Assembly: GCF_025790165.1 (NCBI RefSeq)
Contig: NZ_CP094970.1
Location: 1,488,001 to 1,552,000 of the forward strand
Direction: 5' to 3'
DNA length: 64,000 nucleotides
DNA from: Solicola gregarius
GTDB taxonomy: Bacteria; Actinomycetota; Actinomycetes; Propionibacteriales; Nocardioidaceae
In this document: positions 37,215 through 45,840 of the stretch, in pieces
Layout: each line of letters starts with the position of its first letter
How positions within the stretch are numbered: position 1 is the stretch's first letter
Translations under genes and position numbers: made by a program
Notes under the pieces: model-generated
The model's input: the letters and a program-made list of their open reading frames with translations, nothing else
Database searches by the model: none
Told to the model about the DNA's origin: nothing

Positions 37215-37321
37215 TCCGACGCGCGTGCATGGATATCTCGTGACACGGCGCAGGTGCCGGACGTGCAGGGTTCGGCGGGACGCTCGGAGGGTAATCATGA
37301 CAACGATCCGAGAGGAACATC

Positions 37322-37747
37322 ATGAGATCCCGTTCGATGCGCTTCCTCGCGCATTACCTGGAGATGGTCGCGGCCATGCTCGTCGGCATGATGCTGCTCT
37401 ACCCAGTGTGGATGCTGGCAACGTGGTCGGCCGGTCCGACCCATCCGCTACGCGGACCCGAGGCCGAGACGCTCGCGATGGCAACCACGATGGCGATCGG
37501 AATGGCCGTCTGGATGCGACATCGCGGTCACGACCCGCGCCACATCGCGGAGATGAGCGCGGCGATGTACGCGGGCTTCGTGGTAGTCTACCCGGCCATG
37601 TGGTGGGCGGGCATGAACGAGTCCGACCTGATGACCTACGGGCACCTGCTGATGCTGGCGCTGATGGCGGTGCCCATGGTCCGGCACGGGCGCCGTCACG
37701 TCACCGCGAGCGACGCGCGACCTCGGCAGCCCAGTACGTCAGGATGA
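37322..37747 (+). CDS. Small multi-pass membrane protein, Met/His-rich
   Basis: This 141-residue protein has about four membrane segments rich in Met ([51 protein letters not shown]) plus several His. Similar actinobacterial proteins are sometimes mislabelled flagellar FliP; no flagellar gene is present here. ATG with a GAGAGGA site. The 3' end overlaps the end of hemB on the opposite strand by 47 nt. Metal or copper handling is conceivable from Met/His content, but that is a guess. Confidence 0.75.
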   Translation: MRSRSMRFLAHYLEMVAAMLVGMMLLYPVWMLATWSAGPTHPLRGPEAETLAMATTMAIGMAVWMRHRGHDPRHIAEMSAAMYAGFVVVYPAMWWAGMNESDLMTYGHLLMLALMAVPMVRHGRRHVTASDARPRQPSTSG

Positions 37748-38672
37748 TGTCTGCGCCGGCGCGGCGGATCGACAGCAGGGCCTCGTCGATCGCGCGCTCC
37801 CGATCGATCCAGCCGTTCGCGGCCGCTGCCTCGACCATCGCGTACTCCCCCGAGACGTTGTACGCCGCGACCGGCACCGTCACCTGCGCGCGTACCTGGG
37901 CGAGTACGTCGAGGTAGCTGAGCGCCGGCTTCACCATGACGAGGTCGGCGCCTTCCTCGATGTCGAGCAGCGTCTCGCGGATCGCCTCACGTGCGTTGGC
38001 GGGGTCCTGCTGGTACGTCCGACGGTCGCCCTGCAGCGACGACGCGACGGCCTCGCGGAACGGCCCGAACAACGCCGACGAGTACTTCACGGCGTACGCG
38101 AGGATCGCGGTGTCGGTGTGCCCGGCGGCATCGAGCGCGCGCCGGATGACGCCGACCTGGCCGTCCATCATGCCGCTCGGGCCGACCATGTGGACGCCGG
38201 CCTCCGCGTGCGCGACCCCCATCTTGGCGTACAGGTCGAGCGTTGCATCGTTGTCGACGCGACCGTGTGAGTCGAGCACGCCGCAGTGACCGTGGTCGGT
38301 GAACTCGTCGAGGCACAGGTCGGACATCACCACCAGCGCATCGCCGACCTCGGCGACGGCGTCGCCGATCGCGACATTCAGGATGCCGCCCGGGTCGAGC
38401 GCACCCGACCCGGTAGCGTCCTTACGTTCGGGCAGGCCGAACAGCATCACGCCGCCCAGCCCGAGCTCGGCCGCCTCTGCGATCGCACGCCGGGCGGTGT
38501 CGCGGGTGTGCTGCACGACGCCCGGCATGCTCTCGATCGGGGTCGGCTCGCTTCGGCCCTCGGCGACGAACATCGGCAGCACCAGGCTGCGCGGCTCTAC
38601 CGAGGTCTCGGCGACCATCCTGCGTACTGCCGGCGACGTACGCAGCCGGCGCGGGCGATCCTGCGGGAACAT
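37701..38672 (-). CDS. hemB: Delta-aminolevulinic acid dehydratase (porphobilinogen synthase)
   Basis: This 323-residue enzyme condenses two 5-aminolevulinate molecules to porphobilinogen. The start [20 protein letters not shown], the [17 protein letters not shown] metal-binding segment, the Schiff-base Lys regions [17 protein letters not shown] and [12 protein letters not shown], and [14 protein letters not shown] are all canonical. It is the last gene of the rex-hem run, 6 nt after hemD. Confidence 0.96.
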   Translation of the reverse strand: MFPQDRPRRLRTSPAVRRMVAETSVEPRSLVLPMFVAEGRSEPTPIESMPGVVQHTRDTARRAIAEAAELGLGGVMLFGLPERKDATGSGALDPGGILNVAIGDAVAEVGDALVVMSDLCLDEFTDHGHCGVLDSHGRVDNDATLDLYAKMGVAHAEAGVHMVGPSGMMDGQVGVIRRALDAAGHTDTAILAYAVKYSSALFGPFREAVASSLQGDRRTYQQDPANAREAIRETLLDIEEGADLVMVKPALSYLDVLAQVRAQVTVPVAAYNVSGEYAMVEAAAANGWIDRERAIDEALLSIRRAGADIILTYWAAEVARRSR

Positions 38673-38678
38673 CGATGC

Positions 38679-40454
38679 CTACCGGCTCCGCCGACGCGAC
38701 GAGCCCTTGCGCTCCGAGGGCTTCGTGACCGGGTCGCCGGCCTCGAGCATCGCGAGCCGGCGAGTGGCGCCGAAGTCGGCCAGCGCATCGGCGAGCACCT
38801 CGACGGCCGGCTTCTCGGCCAGGACGTCGACCCGCAGGCCGTGCTCCTCCGCGGTCTTCGCCGTCGCCGGGCCGATGCACGCGATGATCGTGCTGGCGTG
38901 CGGCTTTCCGGCGATGCCGACGAGGTTGCGTACCGTCGACGACGAGGTGAAGACGACCGCGTCGAACTTGCCGGTCTTGATCGCCTCGCGGGTCGGCGCG
39001 GGCGGCGGCGCGGCGCGCACGGTGCGGTACGCGGTCACGTCGTCGACCTCCCAGCCCAGCTCGATGAGGCCCGCGACCAGCTGCTCGGTCGCGATATCGG
39101 CACGCGGCAGGAACACCCGGTTGATCGGGTCGAGCACGTCGTCGTACGGCGGCCAGTCCTCGAGCAGACCACGCGCGGACTGCTCACCACTCGGGATGCG
39201 GTCGGGCCGGATACCCCAGGTCTCGATCGCGGCGGCGGTCTTGTCGCCGACGGCCGCGATCTTCAGCCCGGAGAACGCGCGGGCGTCGAGACCGTACTCC
39301 TCGAACTTCTCGCGTACGGCGCGCACTGCGTTGACGCTGGTGAACACGATCCACTCGTAGCGACCCTCGACGAGGCCGCGGATCGCCTTGTCCATCTGCT
39401 GCGGGTTGCGCGGGGGCTCCACCGAGATCGTCGGCACGCCCTCCGAGACCGCCCCGTAGTTGTGCAGCCGCTGGCCGAGGCTCTCGGCCTGCTCCTTCGT
39501 CCGGGGTACGAGGACGCGCCAGCCGAACAGCGGCTTGGTCTCGAACCACGAGAGTGTCTCGCGCAGCTCGACGGTCTCGCCGACAACCGTGACGGCGGAC
39601 GACGAGATCGACAGCTTGCGGGTGTCGGCCGCGACGCTCTCCAGCGTCGAGACGATCGTCGACTGGGCCGTGGTGGTGCCGACCTGGGTGATCGCGATCG
39701 GCGTCGCCGCCGCCCGGCCGGCCTCGACCAGCGAAGCCGCGACCTCGGCGAGCGAGTCGGCCGCCGACAGCAGCACGAGCGTCTGGTCGCCGGCGTACTG
39801 CTCCCAGTTGACCCGCGCCTCGCCGACGCGGACCACCGAGACCTCACGCTTCGTACGCGTGGTCAGGGGCACCCCGGCGTACGCGGGCACGGCGGTGACC
39901 GGCGAGAGGCCGGGTACGACCTCGAAGGAGACGCCGGCCTTGCTGCACGCGATCGCCTCCTCGGGTCCGGTGGCGAACGTGAACGGGTCTCCGGCGAGTA
40001 CGCGGACGACGTTGCCGCCCGACTTCGCGTGTCGCACGACGATCCGCCCGCGAAGCGACGGGGTCAGAGGCGCACCTTCGTCGTTCGTGCCGCCATCGAC
40101 GATCTCCGCGCCCGCGGGCGCGAGCGCCGCGTGCTCGGGCAGCTCGGTGATCACGGTGTCGGCCGCCGCGAGCAGCTCGGCCGCCCGTACCGTCAGCAGA
40201 CTCGCGTCACCCGGGCCGGCCCCGACGAAGCTGACATGCCCGATCGGTCGCACCGGATGCGGCTCGACAGGTTGCGCCTCGGCAGGTTTGCGAGTCGACG
40301 CCTTCTGCGTTGTCGAGCGCACGTCCTTCGACTTGGTCTTCGTGCCGGTCGCGGCACTCTTGCCGGCGCCGCCCTTGCTCCGCGCGGTCGGCTTGGTAAC
40401 GGTGGTGGTAGTCACAGAGTTCTTCTTCCTGGTCTGCCGTGGGCGTGCAGTCAT
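38679..40454 (-). CDS. hemD: Uroporphyrinogen-III C-methyltransferase/synthase fusion (CobA-HemD)
   Basis: This 591-residue fusion starts with a Lys/Thr/Ser-rich N-terminal extension of about 70 residues. The SAM-dependent uroporphyrinogen-III methyltransferase domain (about 72-320) has VSFVGAGPGDASLLTVRAAE, VVRVLAGDPFTFATGPEEA and VVPGLSPVTAVPAYAGVPLT. The uroporphyrinogen-III synthase domain (about 330-575) has EWIVFTSVNAV and FDAVVFTSSSTVRNL. It thus makes uroporphyrinogen III and can also feed siroheme or corrin synthesis. Its ATG overlaps the hemC stop (ATGA). Confidence 0.94.
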   Translation of the reverse strand: MTARPRQTRKKNSVTTTTVTKPTARSKGGAGKSAATGTKTKSKDVRSTTQKASTRKPAEAQPVEPHPVRPIGHVSFVGAGPGDASLLTVRAAELLAAADTVITELPEHAALAPAGAEIVDGGTNDEGAPLTPSLRGRIVVRHAKSGGNVVRVLAGDPFTFATGPEEAIACSKAGVSFEVVPGLSPVTAVPAYAGVPLTTRTKREVSVVRVGEARVNWEQYAGDQTLVLLSAADSLAEVAASLVEAGRAAATPIAITQVGTTTAQSTIVSTLESVAADTRKLSISSSAVTVVGETVELRETLSWFETKPLFGWRVLVPRTKEQAESLGQRLHNYGAVSEGVPTISVEPPRNPQQMDKAIRGLVEGRYEWIVFTSVNAVRAVREKFEEYGLDARAFSGLKIAAVGDKTAAAIETWGIRPDRIPSGEQSARGLLEDWPPYDDVLDPINRVFLPRADIATEQLVAGLIELGWEVDDVTAYRTVRAAPPPAPTREAIKTGKFDAVVFTSSSTVRNLVGIAGKPHASTIIACIGPATAKTAEEHGLRVDVLAEKPAVEVLADALADFGATRRLAMLEAGDPVTKPSERKGSSRRRSR

Positions 40455-41383
40455 CGGGCGACCTCCTCGATAAGGGAGGTCGCACCCTCGGCGAGCATCT
40501 CGGCAGCGAGACGCTCACCCAATCCGGCGGCGTCGCCGGGGGTACCGGTGGCGGACATTCTGATCGTCGGTGCACCGGAAACGGCACCGACGACCGCTCG
40601 TAGCCAAAGCTCGTCACCGTCGTCGCCTAGCGCGACGTCGGCGAGAGCCCCGACGGGAGCAGAACACCCGGCCTCGAGGTGGGCGAGGAGCGAGCGTTCG
40701 GCGGTGACGGCGGCGCGGGTCGCGCCGTCGTCGAGATGCTCGTGCAGCAGCGCGTACGTCGCGGGATCGTCCGCGCGGCATTCGCATGCCAGAGCACCTT
40801 GCCCGGGTGCGGGCAACATCTGAAGTGGATCGAGAACCTCGGTCGCCTCGTCGGCGCGGCCGATGCGGATCATGCCGGCACGGGCGAGTACGACGCCGTC
40901 GACATCGCCGTCGCGCACCTTGCGGATACGGGTGTCGACGTTGCCGCGAATGCCCGTGACGGTCACGCCGAGACCGAGTGCGTTGAGCTGCGCCTCGCGT
41001 CGTGGCGACCCGGTGCCGACGACCGCACCCACCGGGAGCTCACCGAGGGTGAGACCGTCGCGCGCGACGAGTACGTCGCGGGGATCCTCGCGTACCGGTA
41101 TCGCGGGTAGCGCGATGCGCGGGTCGGGCGTGGTCGGCAGATCCTTCAGCGAGTGCACGGCGATGTCGATCGTGCCGTCCAGCAGTGCATCGCGCAGAGC
41201 CGAGATGAACACACCCTGGCCGCCGAAGCTGGTCAGCGGAGCGCGGCTGAGGTCGCCCTCGGTCTTGACCGGCACCAGCTCGGTACGCCTGCCGGTGGCG
41301 GCCTCGAGGCGCTCGGCGATCTGGCGCGACTGCGCGGTCGCGAGCGTGCTTGCGCGGGTGCCGACCCGGAGCGTTTCACTCAT
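40451..41383 (-). CDS. hemC: Hydroxymethylbilane synthase (porphobilinogen deaminase)
   Basis: This 310-residue enzyme polymerises four porphobilinogens. Key segments are LRVGTRASTLATAQSRQIAE, VKTEGD, AVHSLKDLPTTPDPRI (catalytic Asp region), VGTGSPRREAQLNALG, and LEAGCSAPVGALA with the Cys that holds the dipyrromethane cofactor. It overlaps the end of hemA by 8 nt and is followed by hemD with an ATGA overlap. Confidence 0.96.
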   Translation of the reverse strand: MSETLRVGTRASTLATAQSRQIAERLEAATGRRTELVPVKTEGDLSRAPLTSFGGQGVFISALRDALLDGTIDIAVHSLKDLPTTPDPRIALPAIPVREDPRDVLVARDGLTLGELPVGAVVGTGSPRREAQLNALGLGVTVTGIRGNVDTRIRKVRDGDVDGVVLARAGMIRIGRADEATEVLDPLQMLPAPGQGALACECRADDPATYALLHEHLDDGATRAAVTAERSLLAHLEAGCSAPVGALADVALGDDGDELWLRAVVGAVSGAPTIRMSATGTPGDAAGLGERLAAEMLAEGATSLIEEVAR

Positions 41384-42698
41384 CGGGACTCACCACCTCG
41401 GCGTCCAGGTCGACCCGGCTCACGGCGTCGACCGCCGCCTGGTCGAGCGCGAACAGCTCGGCGAGCGCGTCGGCGTACGTGAGGCCGTCGGGCTGACCTG
41501 CGAGCTCCTTGATCCGAACGGTCGGGGCATGCAGGAGCTTGTCGGCGACGCGGCGTACGGTCTGCGACAGCTCGCGGAACGTATCGGGGTCGAGGTCGGA
41601 GCGTCGCGCCGCGAGCCGGGCCAACTCCGCGTCGACGACCTCGGTCGCCATCGTACGAAGGGCGACGACGGTCGGCGTGACCCGCGCGGCGTTACGTGCG
41701 GCGAGGAACGCAGCGACCTCGTCCTTGACGATTCCGCGTACGTCCGCGACGTCGGCGGCGACCGGCGCATCGGCGAGCGACTCGGCCAGCTCGGCGAGCC
41801 CGATCACCGATACACCGGGGATGCCCGCGACCGCCTCGTCGACGTCGCGCGGAAGTGCAAGGTCGACGATCGTGTACGGGCGCTCGCCACTGCGACAGCC
41901 CACAGCGGCGGCGACCTCGTCGACGCCGATCACAGTGCCGGTCGCGCCCGTGCCCGAGACGACGATGTCTGCGTTGGCGAGCTCGCCCGGTAGGTCGCTC
42001 CACGCGGCGGCGCGTCCGCCGATGCTCGCGGCGAGCCGCTCGGCCCGCTCGGTCGTCCGGTTGACGACGACGACGTCCGTTGCGCCACGCCTCGCGGCGA
42101 TCGCAACGGTCAGCCCGGACATCGCACCGGCACCGACAACGAGCACCCGCGCGTCGGCCATCGGCATGGCCGTCGCCTCGACGCGGTCGAGCGCGGCGGA
42201 GACGACAGACGGGCCCGCTTGGTCGATGTCGGTCTCGGCATGCCCGCGCTTGCCGACGCGGAGGGCCTGCTGGAACAACAGGTTGAGCTCGGTGCCGACG
42301 GTGCCGAGGTCCTGGCCCCGCTGCAGCGCGACGCGTACCTGACCGAGGATCTGGCTCTCGCCCACGACCATCGAGTCGAGGCCGGAGGCGACCGAGAACA
42401 GGTGGGCGACGGCGGCGTCGTCGTAGTGCACGTACAGGTTGCGGACGAGGTCTTCGCGTGCCACGCCCGCCTGGTCGGCGAGCAGACTGGAGATGTCTTC
42501 GACACTGCCGTGGAACCGCTCGGCCGAGACGTACATCTCGATCCGGTTGCAGGTCGAGACGACGACCGCCTCGCTGATGTGCGGGGTATCGACCGCGAAG
42601 CGGTGCAGCTTCGCGATCCCGGAGTCGTCGAGCACGAGGCGCTCGAGGGTCGATACGGGAGCTGTGTGGTGGGAGACCCCCACGACGAGAACGCTCAC
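41376..42698 (-). CDS. hemA: Glutamyl-tRNA reductase
   Basis: This 440-residue NADPH enzyme reduces Glu-tRNA to glutamate-1-semialdehyde, the committed step of the C5 pathway. Catalytic Cys is in VVVSTCNRIEMYVSAERFHG, with GVSHHTAPVSTLER at the N-terminus, VGESQILGQVR, and a Rossmann-type VLVVGAGAMSGLTV. The GTG start overlaps the rex stop (GTGA), so hemA translation is tied to rex. HemL at 30.7 kb completes the pathway. Confidence 0.96.
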   Translation of the reverse strand: MSVLVVGVSHHTAPVSTLERLVLDDSGIAKLHRFAVDTPHISEAVVVSTCNRIEMYVSAERFHGSVEDISSLLADQAGVAREDLVRNLYVHYDDAAVAHLFSVASGLDSMVVGESQILGQVRVALQRGQDLGTVGTELNLLFQQALRVGKRGHAETDIDQAGPSVVSAALDRVEATAMPMADARVLVVGAGAMSGLTVAIAARRGATDVVVVNRTTERAERLAASIGGRAAAWSDLPGELANADIVVSGTGATGTVIGVDEVAAAVGCRSGERPYTIVDLALPRDVDEAVAGIPGVSVIGLAELAESLADAPVAADVADVRGIVKDEVAAFLAARNAARVTPTVVALRTMATEVVDAELARLAARRSDLDPDTFRELSQTVRRVADKLLHAPTVRIKELAGQPDGLTYADALAELFALDQAAVDAVSRVDLDAEVVSPDE

Positions 42699-43414
42699 AG
42701 TTGCGTCACCGCCTGCGTCTTTCGCTGCTCGTGGTACGCGAGGATCTGCAGCTCGGTCGACAGGTCGACCTTGCGTACCTCGACGTCGTCGGGCACCGAC
42801 AGGACCGTCGGTGCGAAGTTCAGGATGCTGGTGACGCCCGCCTTGACGAGGCGGTCGGCGACCTCCTGGGCCGCGCCGCCGGGCGTCGAGATGACCCCGA
42901 TCGAGATGCGCAGCTCGCGGATGAGGTCGGGCAGGTCGTCGACGGCGCCGATCGTCAGCTCACCGTGGCGTTCGCCGACGCGCGACGGGTCGCCGTCGAC
43001 GAGCGCGACGATGCGGAACCCGCGCGACGTGAACCCGCCGTACTTCGAAAGCGCCGTGCCGAGGTTTCCGATGCCGATGATCACGACCCGCCAGTCCTGG
43101 GTGAGGCCGATCTCGCGGGCGATCTGGTAGCGGAGGTACTCCACGTCGTACCCGACACCGCGAGTGCCGTACGACCCGAGGTACGAGAGGTCCTTGCGCA
43201 GCTTCGCGGAGTTGACGCCCGCCGCGCTTGCGAGCTCCTGCGACGACGAGGTCTCGATGCCGCGGTCGGCGAGCGCGGTCAGCGCCCGCAGGTACACCGG
43301 AAGACGCGCCACGGTCGCATCGGGGATGCCGCGGGCGCCGCGCGCATCGGCGGCCACGGGCGCAGAGATGTCGCCCGAGCCGGCCGGGCCCGTGGGGGTG
43401 CGCATATCCGTCAC
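42695..43414 (-). CDS. rex: Redox-sensing transcriptional repressor Rex
   Basis: This 239-residue repressor senses the NADH/NAD+ ratio. The winged helix (residues about 35-95) contains LPVYLRALTALADRGIETSSS and GVNSAKLRKDLSYLGSYGTRGVGY. The NADH-binding Rossmann domain has VVIIGIGNLGTALSKYGGF. The family C-terminal domain-swapped helix is LSTELQILAYHEQRK. As in Streptomyces it heads a hemACD operon; a Rex-operator-like sequence overlaps its promoter, suggesting autoregulation and redox control of heme synthesis. Confidence 0.96.
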   Translation of the reverse strand: MTDMRTPTGPAGSGDISAPVAADARGARGIPDATVARLPVYLRALTALADRGIETSSSQELASAAGVNSAKLRKDLSYLGSYGTRGVGYDVEYLRYQIAREIGLTQDWRVVIIGIGNLGTALSKYGGFTSRGFRIVALVDGDPSRVGERHGELTIGAVDDLPDLIRELRISIGVISTPGGAAQEVADRLVKAGVTSILNFAPTVLSVPDDVEVRKVDLSTELQILAYHEQRKTQAVTQL

Positions 43415-43480
43415 AAGTTCTCCTGCCGCACGCCTGCCGGATTTCGTGCCTTCTGGCGCGTTGGAGGCGGCGGTTCGTCC

Positions 43481-43509
43481 ACTCTAGAAGTTTGTGAACG
43501 TGAGAACAA
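43481..43509 (-). promoter_or_regulatory. rex promoter
   Basis: On the minus strand, -35 TTGTTC (43504-43509) and -10 TAGAGT (43481-43486) are 17 nt apart, an optimal sigma-70-type spacing. The transcript would start near 43474, about 60 nt before the rex start. Confidence 0.6.
43493..43508. promoter_or_regulatory. rex: Rex operator-like sequence
   Basis: TGTGAACGTGAGAACA matches the Streptomyces ROP consensus TGTGAAC-n-GTTCACA at 13 of 16 positions, with one perfect half (GTTCACA on the minus strand). It lies inside the -35/-10 spacer of the rex promoter, where a bound repressor would block RNA polymerase. Confidence 0.6.
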
Positions 43510-43536
43510 AATCGAGCGAACCGATCGTCCGATATC

Positions 43537-43552
43537 CGTGACCCAGGTCACG
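43537..43552. promoter_or_regulatory. Crp/Fnr-family box upstream of rex
   Basis: CGTGACCCAGGTCACG has 7-bp symmetric arms and fits GTGA-N6-TCAC and the actinobacterial Crp pattern GTG-N6-G-N-CAC. Its centre lies about 70 bp upstream of the predicted rex start site, a typical activator position. The regulator is not known from the sequence. Confidence 0.5.
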
Positions 43553-43776
43553 CCGGGACGCAGTGCCCGGCTCGGGTCTGCGGTCACTCGACCGCGCCCT
43601 TCGGTACGACATCCCGCCGCGTCGGCTCGGCCTCGCCTCGGCTCACCGGTTTGCCGGGCCGGAGAAGGACGCGACGACGACCGCGGTGCATTCGTCCAAT
43701 CCCCGTCGATCCCTCGGACGCAGCCGCCAGACCTTAATATGCGATCGGGGCAAGGTCCACTACTCATGGGCAAACT

Positions 43777-43841
43777 GCGCCGCTACGTACCAAGTTTGCT
43801 AGGTAGTGGCGCGGATTACCATGGGCCCATGGTAATCCGCG
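43777..43841. repeat. Paired palindromes, TACCAWG family, locus 3
   Basis: The first part is a hairpin with GCGCCGCTAC (43777-43786) and GTAGTGGCGC (43803-43812, one G-T pair) around the core TACCAAGTTTGCTAGGTA (43788-43805). The second is a 32-bp perfect palindrome (43810-43841) around the core TACCATGGGCCCATGGTA. It begins 13 nt past the stop of the glutaredoxin-like gene. Confidence 0.8.
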
Positions 43842-43854
43842 GGGCAAAGTGACC

Positions 43855-44127
43855 TCAGCCCAGCGCCTTCCGCAACCGCGCCGGGTCGACCCGCCAGAAG
43901 TCGTGCTGGCGGCCGTCGACGAACGTCACCGGGATCTGTTCACCGTACGTGTGCATCGCATCGGGATCGCCCGAGATGTCGCGCTCGCTCCACGCGACGC
44001 CGAGCTCGGCACACACCGACGCGACGATCGCGACGGCGTCCTCGCACAGATGGCAGCCGGGCTTCGTCAGCACCTCGACGCGCACGCTCACACCTCTTTG
44101 TCGCGCTCGGTCGTCCGTGCCGCTCAC
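43855..44127 (-). CDS. Glutaredoxin-like (DUF836) protein
   Basis: This 90-residue thioredoxin-fold protein has redox pair CHLC in VEVLTKPGCHLCEDAVAIVA, cis-Pro loop EQIPVTFVDG and terminal WRVDPARLRKALG. GTG start overlapping the AMP-ligase stop (GTGA); a GTG 13 codons further in (VRVEVLTKPG region) is an alternative. A glutaredoxin-like gene also accompanies hemA and rex in Streptomyces and mycobacteria. It is probably a thiol oxidoreductase using mycothiol or another thiol. Confidence 0.87.
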   Translation of the reverse strand: MSGTDDRARQRGVSVRVEVLTKPGCHLCEDAVAIVASVCAELGVAWSERDISGDPDAMHTYGEQIPVTFVDGRQHDFWRVDPARLRKALG

Positions 44128-45746
44128 GACAGGCCCAACGACTCACGCCGGGCCTGCGCCCGCAACCGCCCCTTCGCGACCTTGCCGTTCGCGGAGTGCG
44201 GCAGGTCGGTCGTCACCGTGACGTGCTTCGGCCACTTGAACCGGGCGAGCCGCGACTCGCAGTGCGACCGCACCCGGTCGACCGTCTCGGAGACGCTCGA
44301 CCGATCGTCGGCGGGTACGACGAACGCCTGCACCGCCTCGCCCGTTTCACCGTCGGGTACGCCGATCACCGCCGCCTCGGCGATCTCGTCGAGCTCGACG
44401 ATGACGTCCTCGACCTCCGACGGGTAGACGTTGAACCCGGACACGATCACCAGCTCGCGCAACCGGTCGACGAGCGACAGGTCGCCGTCGCGGTCGACGA
44501 CGCCGACGTCACCGGTCGCGTACCACCCGTCGGGCTGGGGCGCCTCGCGGCCGTCGGGCCAGTAGCCGGAGAACAGGTTCGCGCCGCGTACCCAGATCTC
44601 CCCCGGGTCACCCGGCTGCGCTTCGCGGCGGGAGCCGTCAAGCACCCGCAGCTCCAAACCAGGTACCGGTGCACCGACCGAACCGGCCTTCGGCGAGCCG
44701 TCCGGCTCGCGTCCGCGCGCTGTCAGGGTCGAGGTGATCACCGGGGCGGCCTCTGTGAGCCCATAGCCCTGCTCGATCACCACACCGCCCGACTCCACGA
44801 ACAGATCGGTCAGGTCGTGGTCGAGCGGCGCCGCACCCGACAGCACCAGCTCGACGCTTTCGAGCTTCGTACGGAGGTCTCCGCGCCCGGCCCAGGCGGC
44901 GACGACGGGTGGAGCGATCGGGATGTTCGTGACGCCGTGCTCGGCAACGATGTCGAGCGTCTCCTCGTGGTCGAACCGACGTACCAGCACCAGCCGCGCC
45001 CCCGTGCGCAGGACCTGCCCGAGCACGACGTTGAGGCCGTAGATGTGGAACAACGGCAGCAGGCCGAGCACGACGTCCTTCGACGTGATCGGCTCGGGCT
45101 CGATGCGGCCCACCTGCTCGATATCGGCGAGCAGCGCACGATGGCTCAGCATCACCCCGCGCGGGTTGCCGCTCGTACCCGAGGTGTAGAGCAGCGCGGC
45201 CAGAGCCTCGGGGTCGCTCGGACTCGCGACCGCGATGTCGGGAGCGTTGTCGAGGTACGACTCGAACGCCGTCTCACCGACATCGGCGTAGCCGCCGACG
45301 ACCACGATCGTCGGTACGCTGGCGCGCGCTCGCAACCCGTCATCGGCCGTGTCCAGCGCGGCGGCCAGCCCGCCGACGGCCGCGCGTACGTTGTCGACGG
45401 TCACCTCGTCGCACACCACGACTCGGCTCCCGGAGTCCGCGAGCATGCGCATCAGCTCACCGGTCGCCGACCACGGATTCATCGGAACCACGACGTGGCC
45501 GCCGCGAAGCGCCCCGAGGTAGGTCGCGACGAACTCGATCCGATTCGTCATCGCCAGGGCCACACGATGCCCGGCGACGAGGCCGCTCCCGGCAAACGCA
45601 CGCGCTATGGTCGTCGTCAGCTCGTCGAGCTCGCCCCAAGCCATCGTGCGTCCTTCCCCGAAGGACTCGATCAGGGCCAGGTCGCCGGCGCCGACCTGCG
45701 CGCGTTCGCTCGCCAACGCGCTGACATTCACCGTGGGGATCGTCAC
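44124..45746 (-). CDS. AMP-dependent synthetase/ligase (acyl-CoA synthetase-like)
   Basis: This 540-residue adenylating enzyme activates a carboxylic acid, probably a fatty acid, as acyl-AMP and then acyl-CoA. The P-loop-like YTSGTSGNPRGVMLSHRAL, motif EQGYGLTEAAPVI, hinge DRLRELVIVSGFNVYPSEVE and the catalytic Lys in HSANGKVAKGRLR are all present. The first gene of a two-gene run with the glutaredoxin-like gene; divergent from the HAD phosphatase. Chain length preference cannot be told. Confidence 0.92.
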   Translation of the reverse strand: MTIPTVNVSALASERAQVGAGDLALIESFGEGRTMAWGELDELTTTIARAFAGSGLVAGHRVALAMTNRIEFVATYLGALRGGHVVVPMNPWSATGELMRMLADSGSRVVVCDEVTVDNVRAAVGGLAAALDTADDGLRARASVPTIVVVGGYADVGETAFESYLDNAPDIAVASPSDPEALAALLYTSGTSGNPRGVMLSHRALLADIEQVGRIEPEPITSKDVVLGLLPLFHIYGLNVVLGQVLRTGARLVLVRRFDHEETLDIVAEHGVTNIPIAPPVVAAWAGRGDLRTKLESVELVLSGAAPLDHDLTDLFVESGGVVIEQGYGLTEAAPVITSTLTARGREPDGSPKAGSVGAPVPGLELRVLDGSRREAQPGDPGEIWVRGANLFSGYWPDGREAPQPDGWYATGDVGVVDRDGDLSLVDRLRELVIVSGFNVYPSEVEDVIVELDEIAEAAVIGVPDGETGEAVQAFVVPADDRSSVSETVDRVRSHCESRLARFKWPKHVTVTTDLPHSANGKVAKGRLRAQARRESLGLS

Positions 45747-45840
45747 TCGTCGAGTCTGTCACAGTGCGTATTCGGCCTTCCCACACCGTCGTACGCAAAC
45801 CGGACCACCACTGGCCGGGCCAGCCGATACCCTCGACCCC

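Larger units (their letters stand above)
43415..43854. other. Long intergenic region upstream of rex
   Basis: This 440-nt stretch holds the rex promoter (43481-43509) with an overlapping Rex-type operator, a Crp-type palindrome at 43537-43552, about 220 nt with no recognisable feature, and the paired palindrome element 43777-43841 just past the glutaredoxin-like stop at 43855. No coding sequence is credible in it. Confidence 0.7.

Noticed and set aside
37322-37747. Flagellar protein FliP label
   Set aside because: Homologues sometimes carry this name, but there is no FliP motif, the protein is too short and no flagellar gene is nearby.
38286-40823. 845-codon plus-strand open frame opposite hemB and hemD
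   Set aside because: Antisense shadow with no domain. The minus strand shows complete HemB and CobA-HemD motifs.
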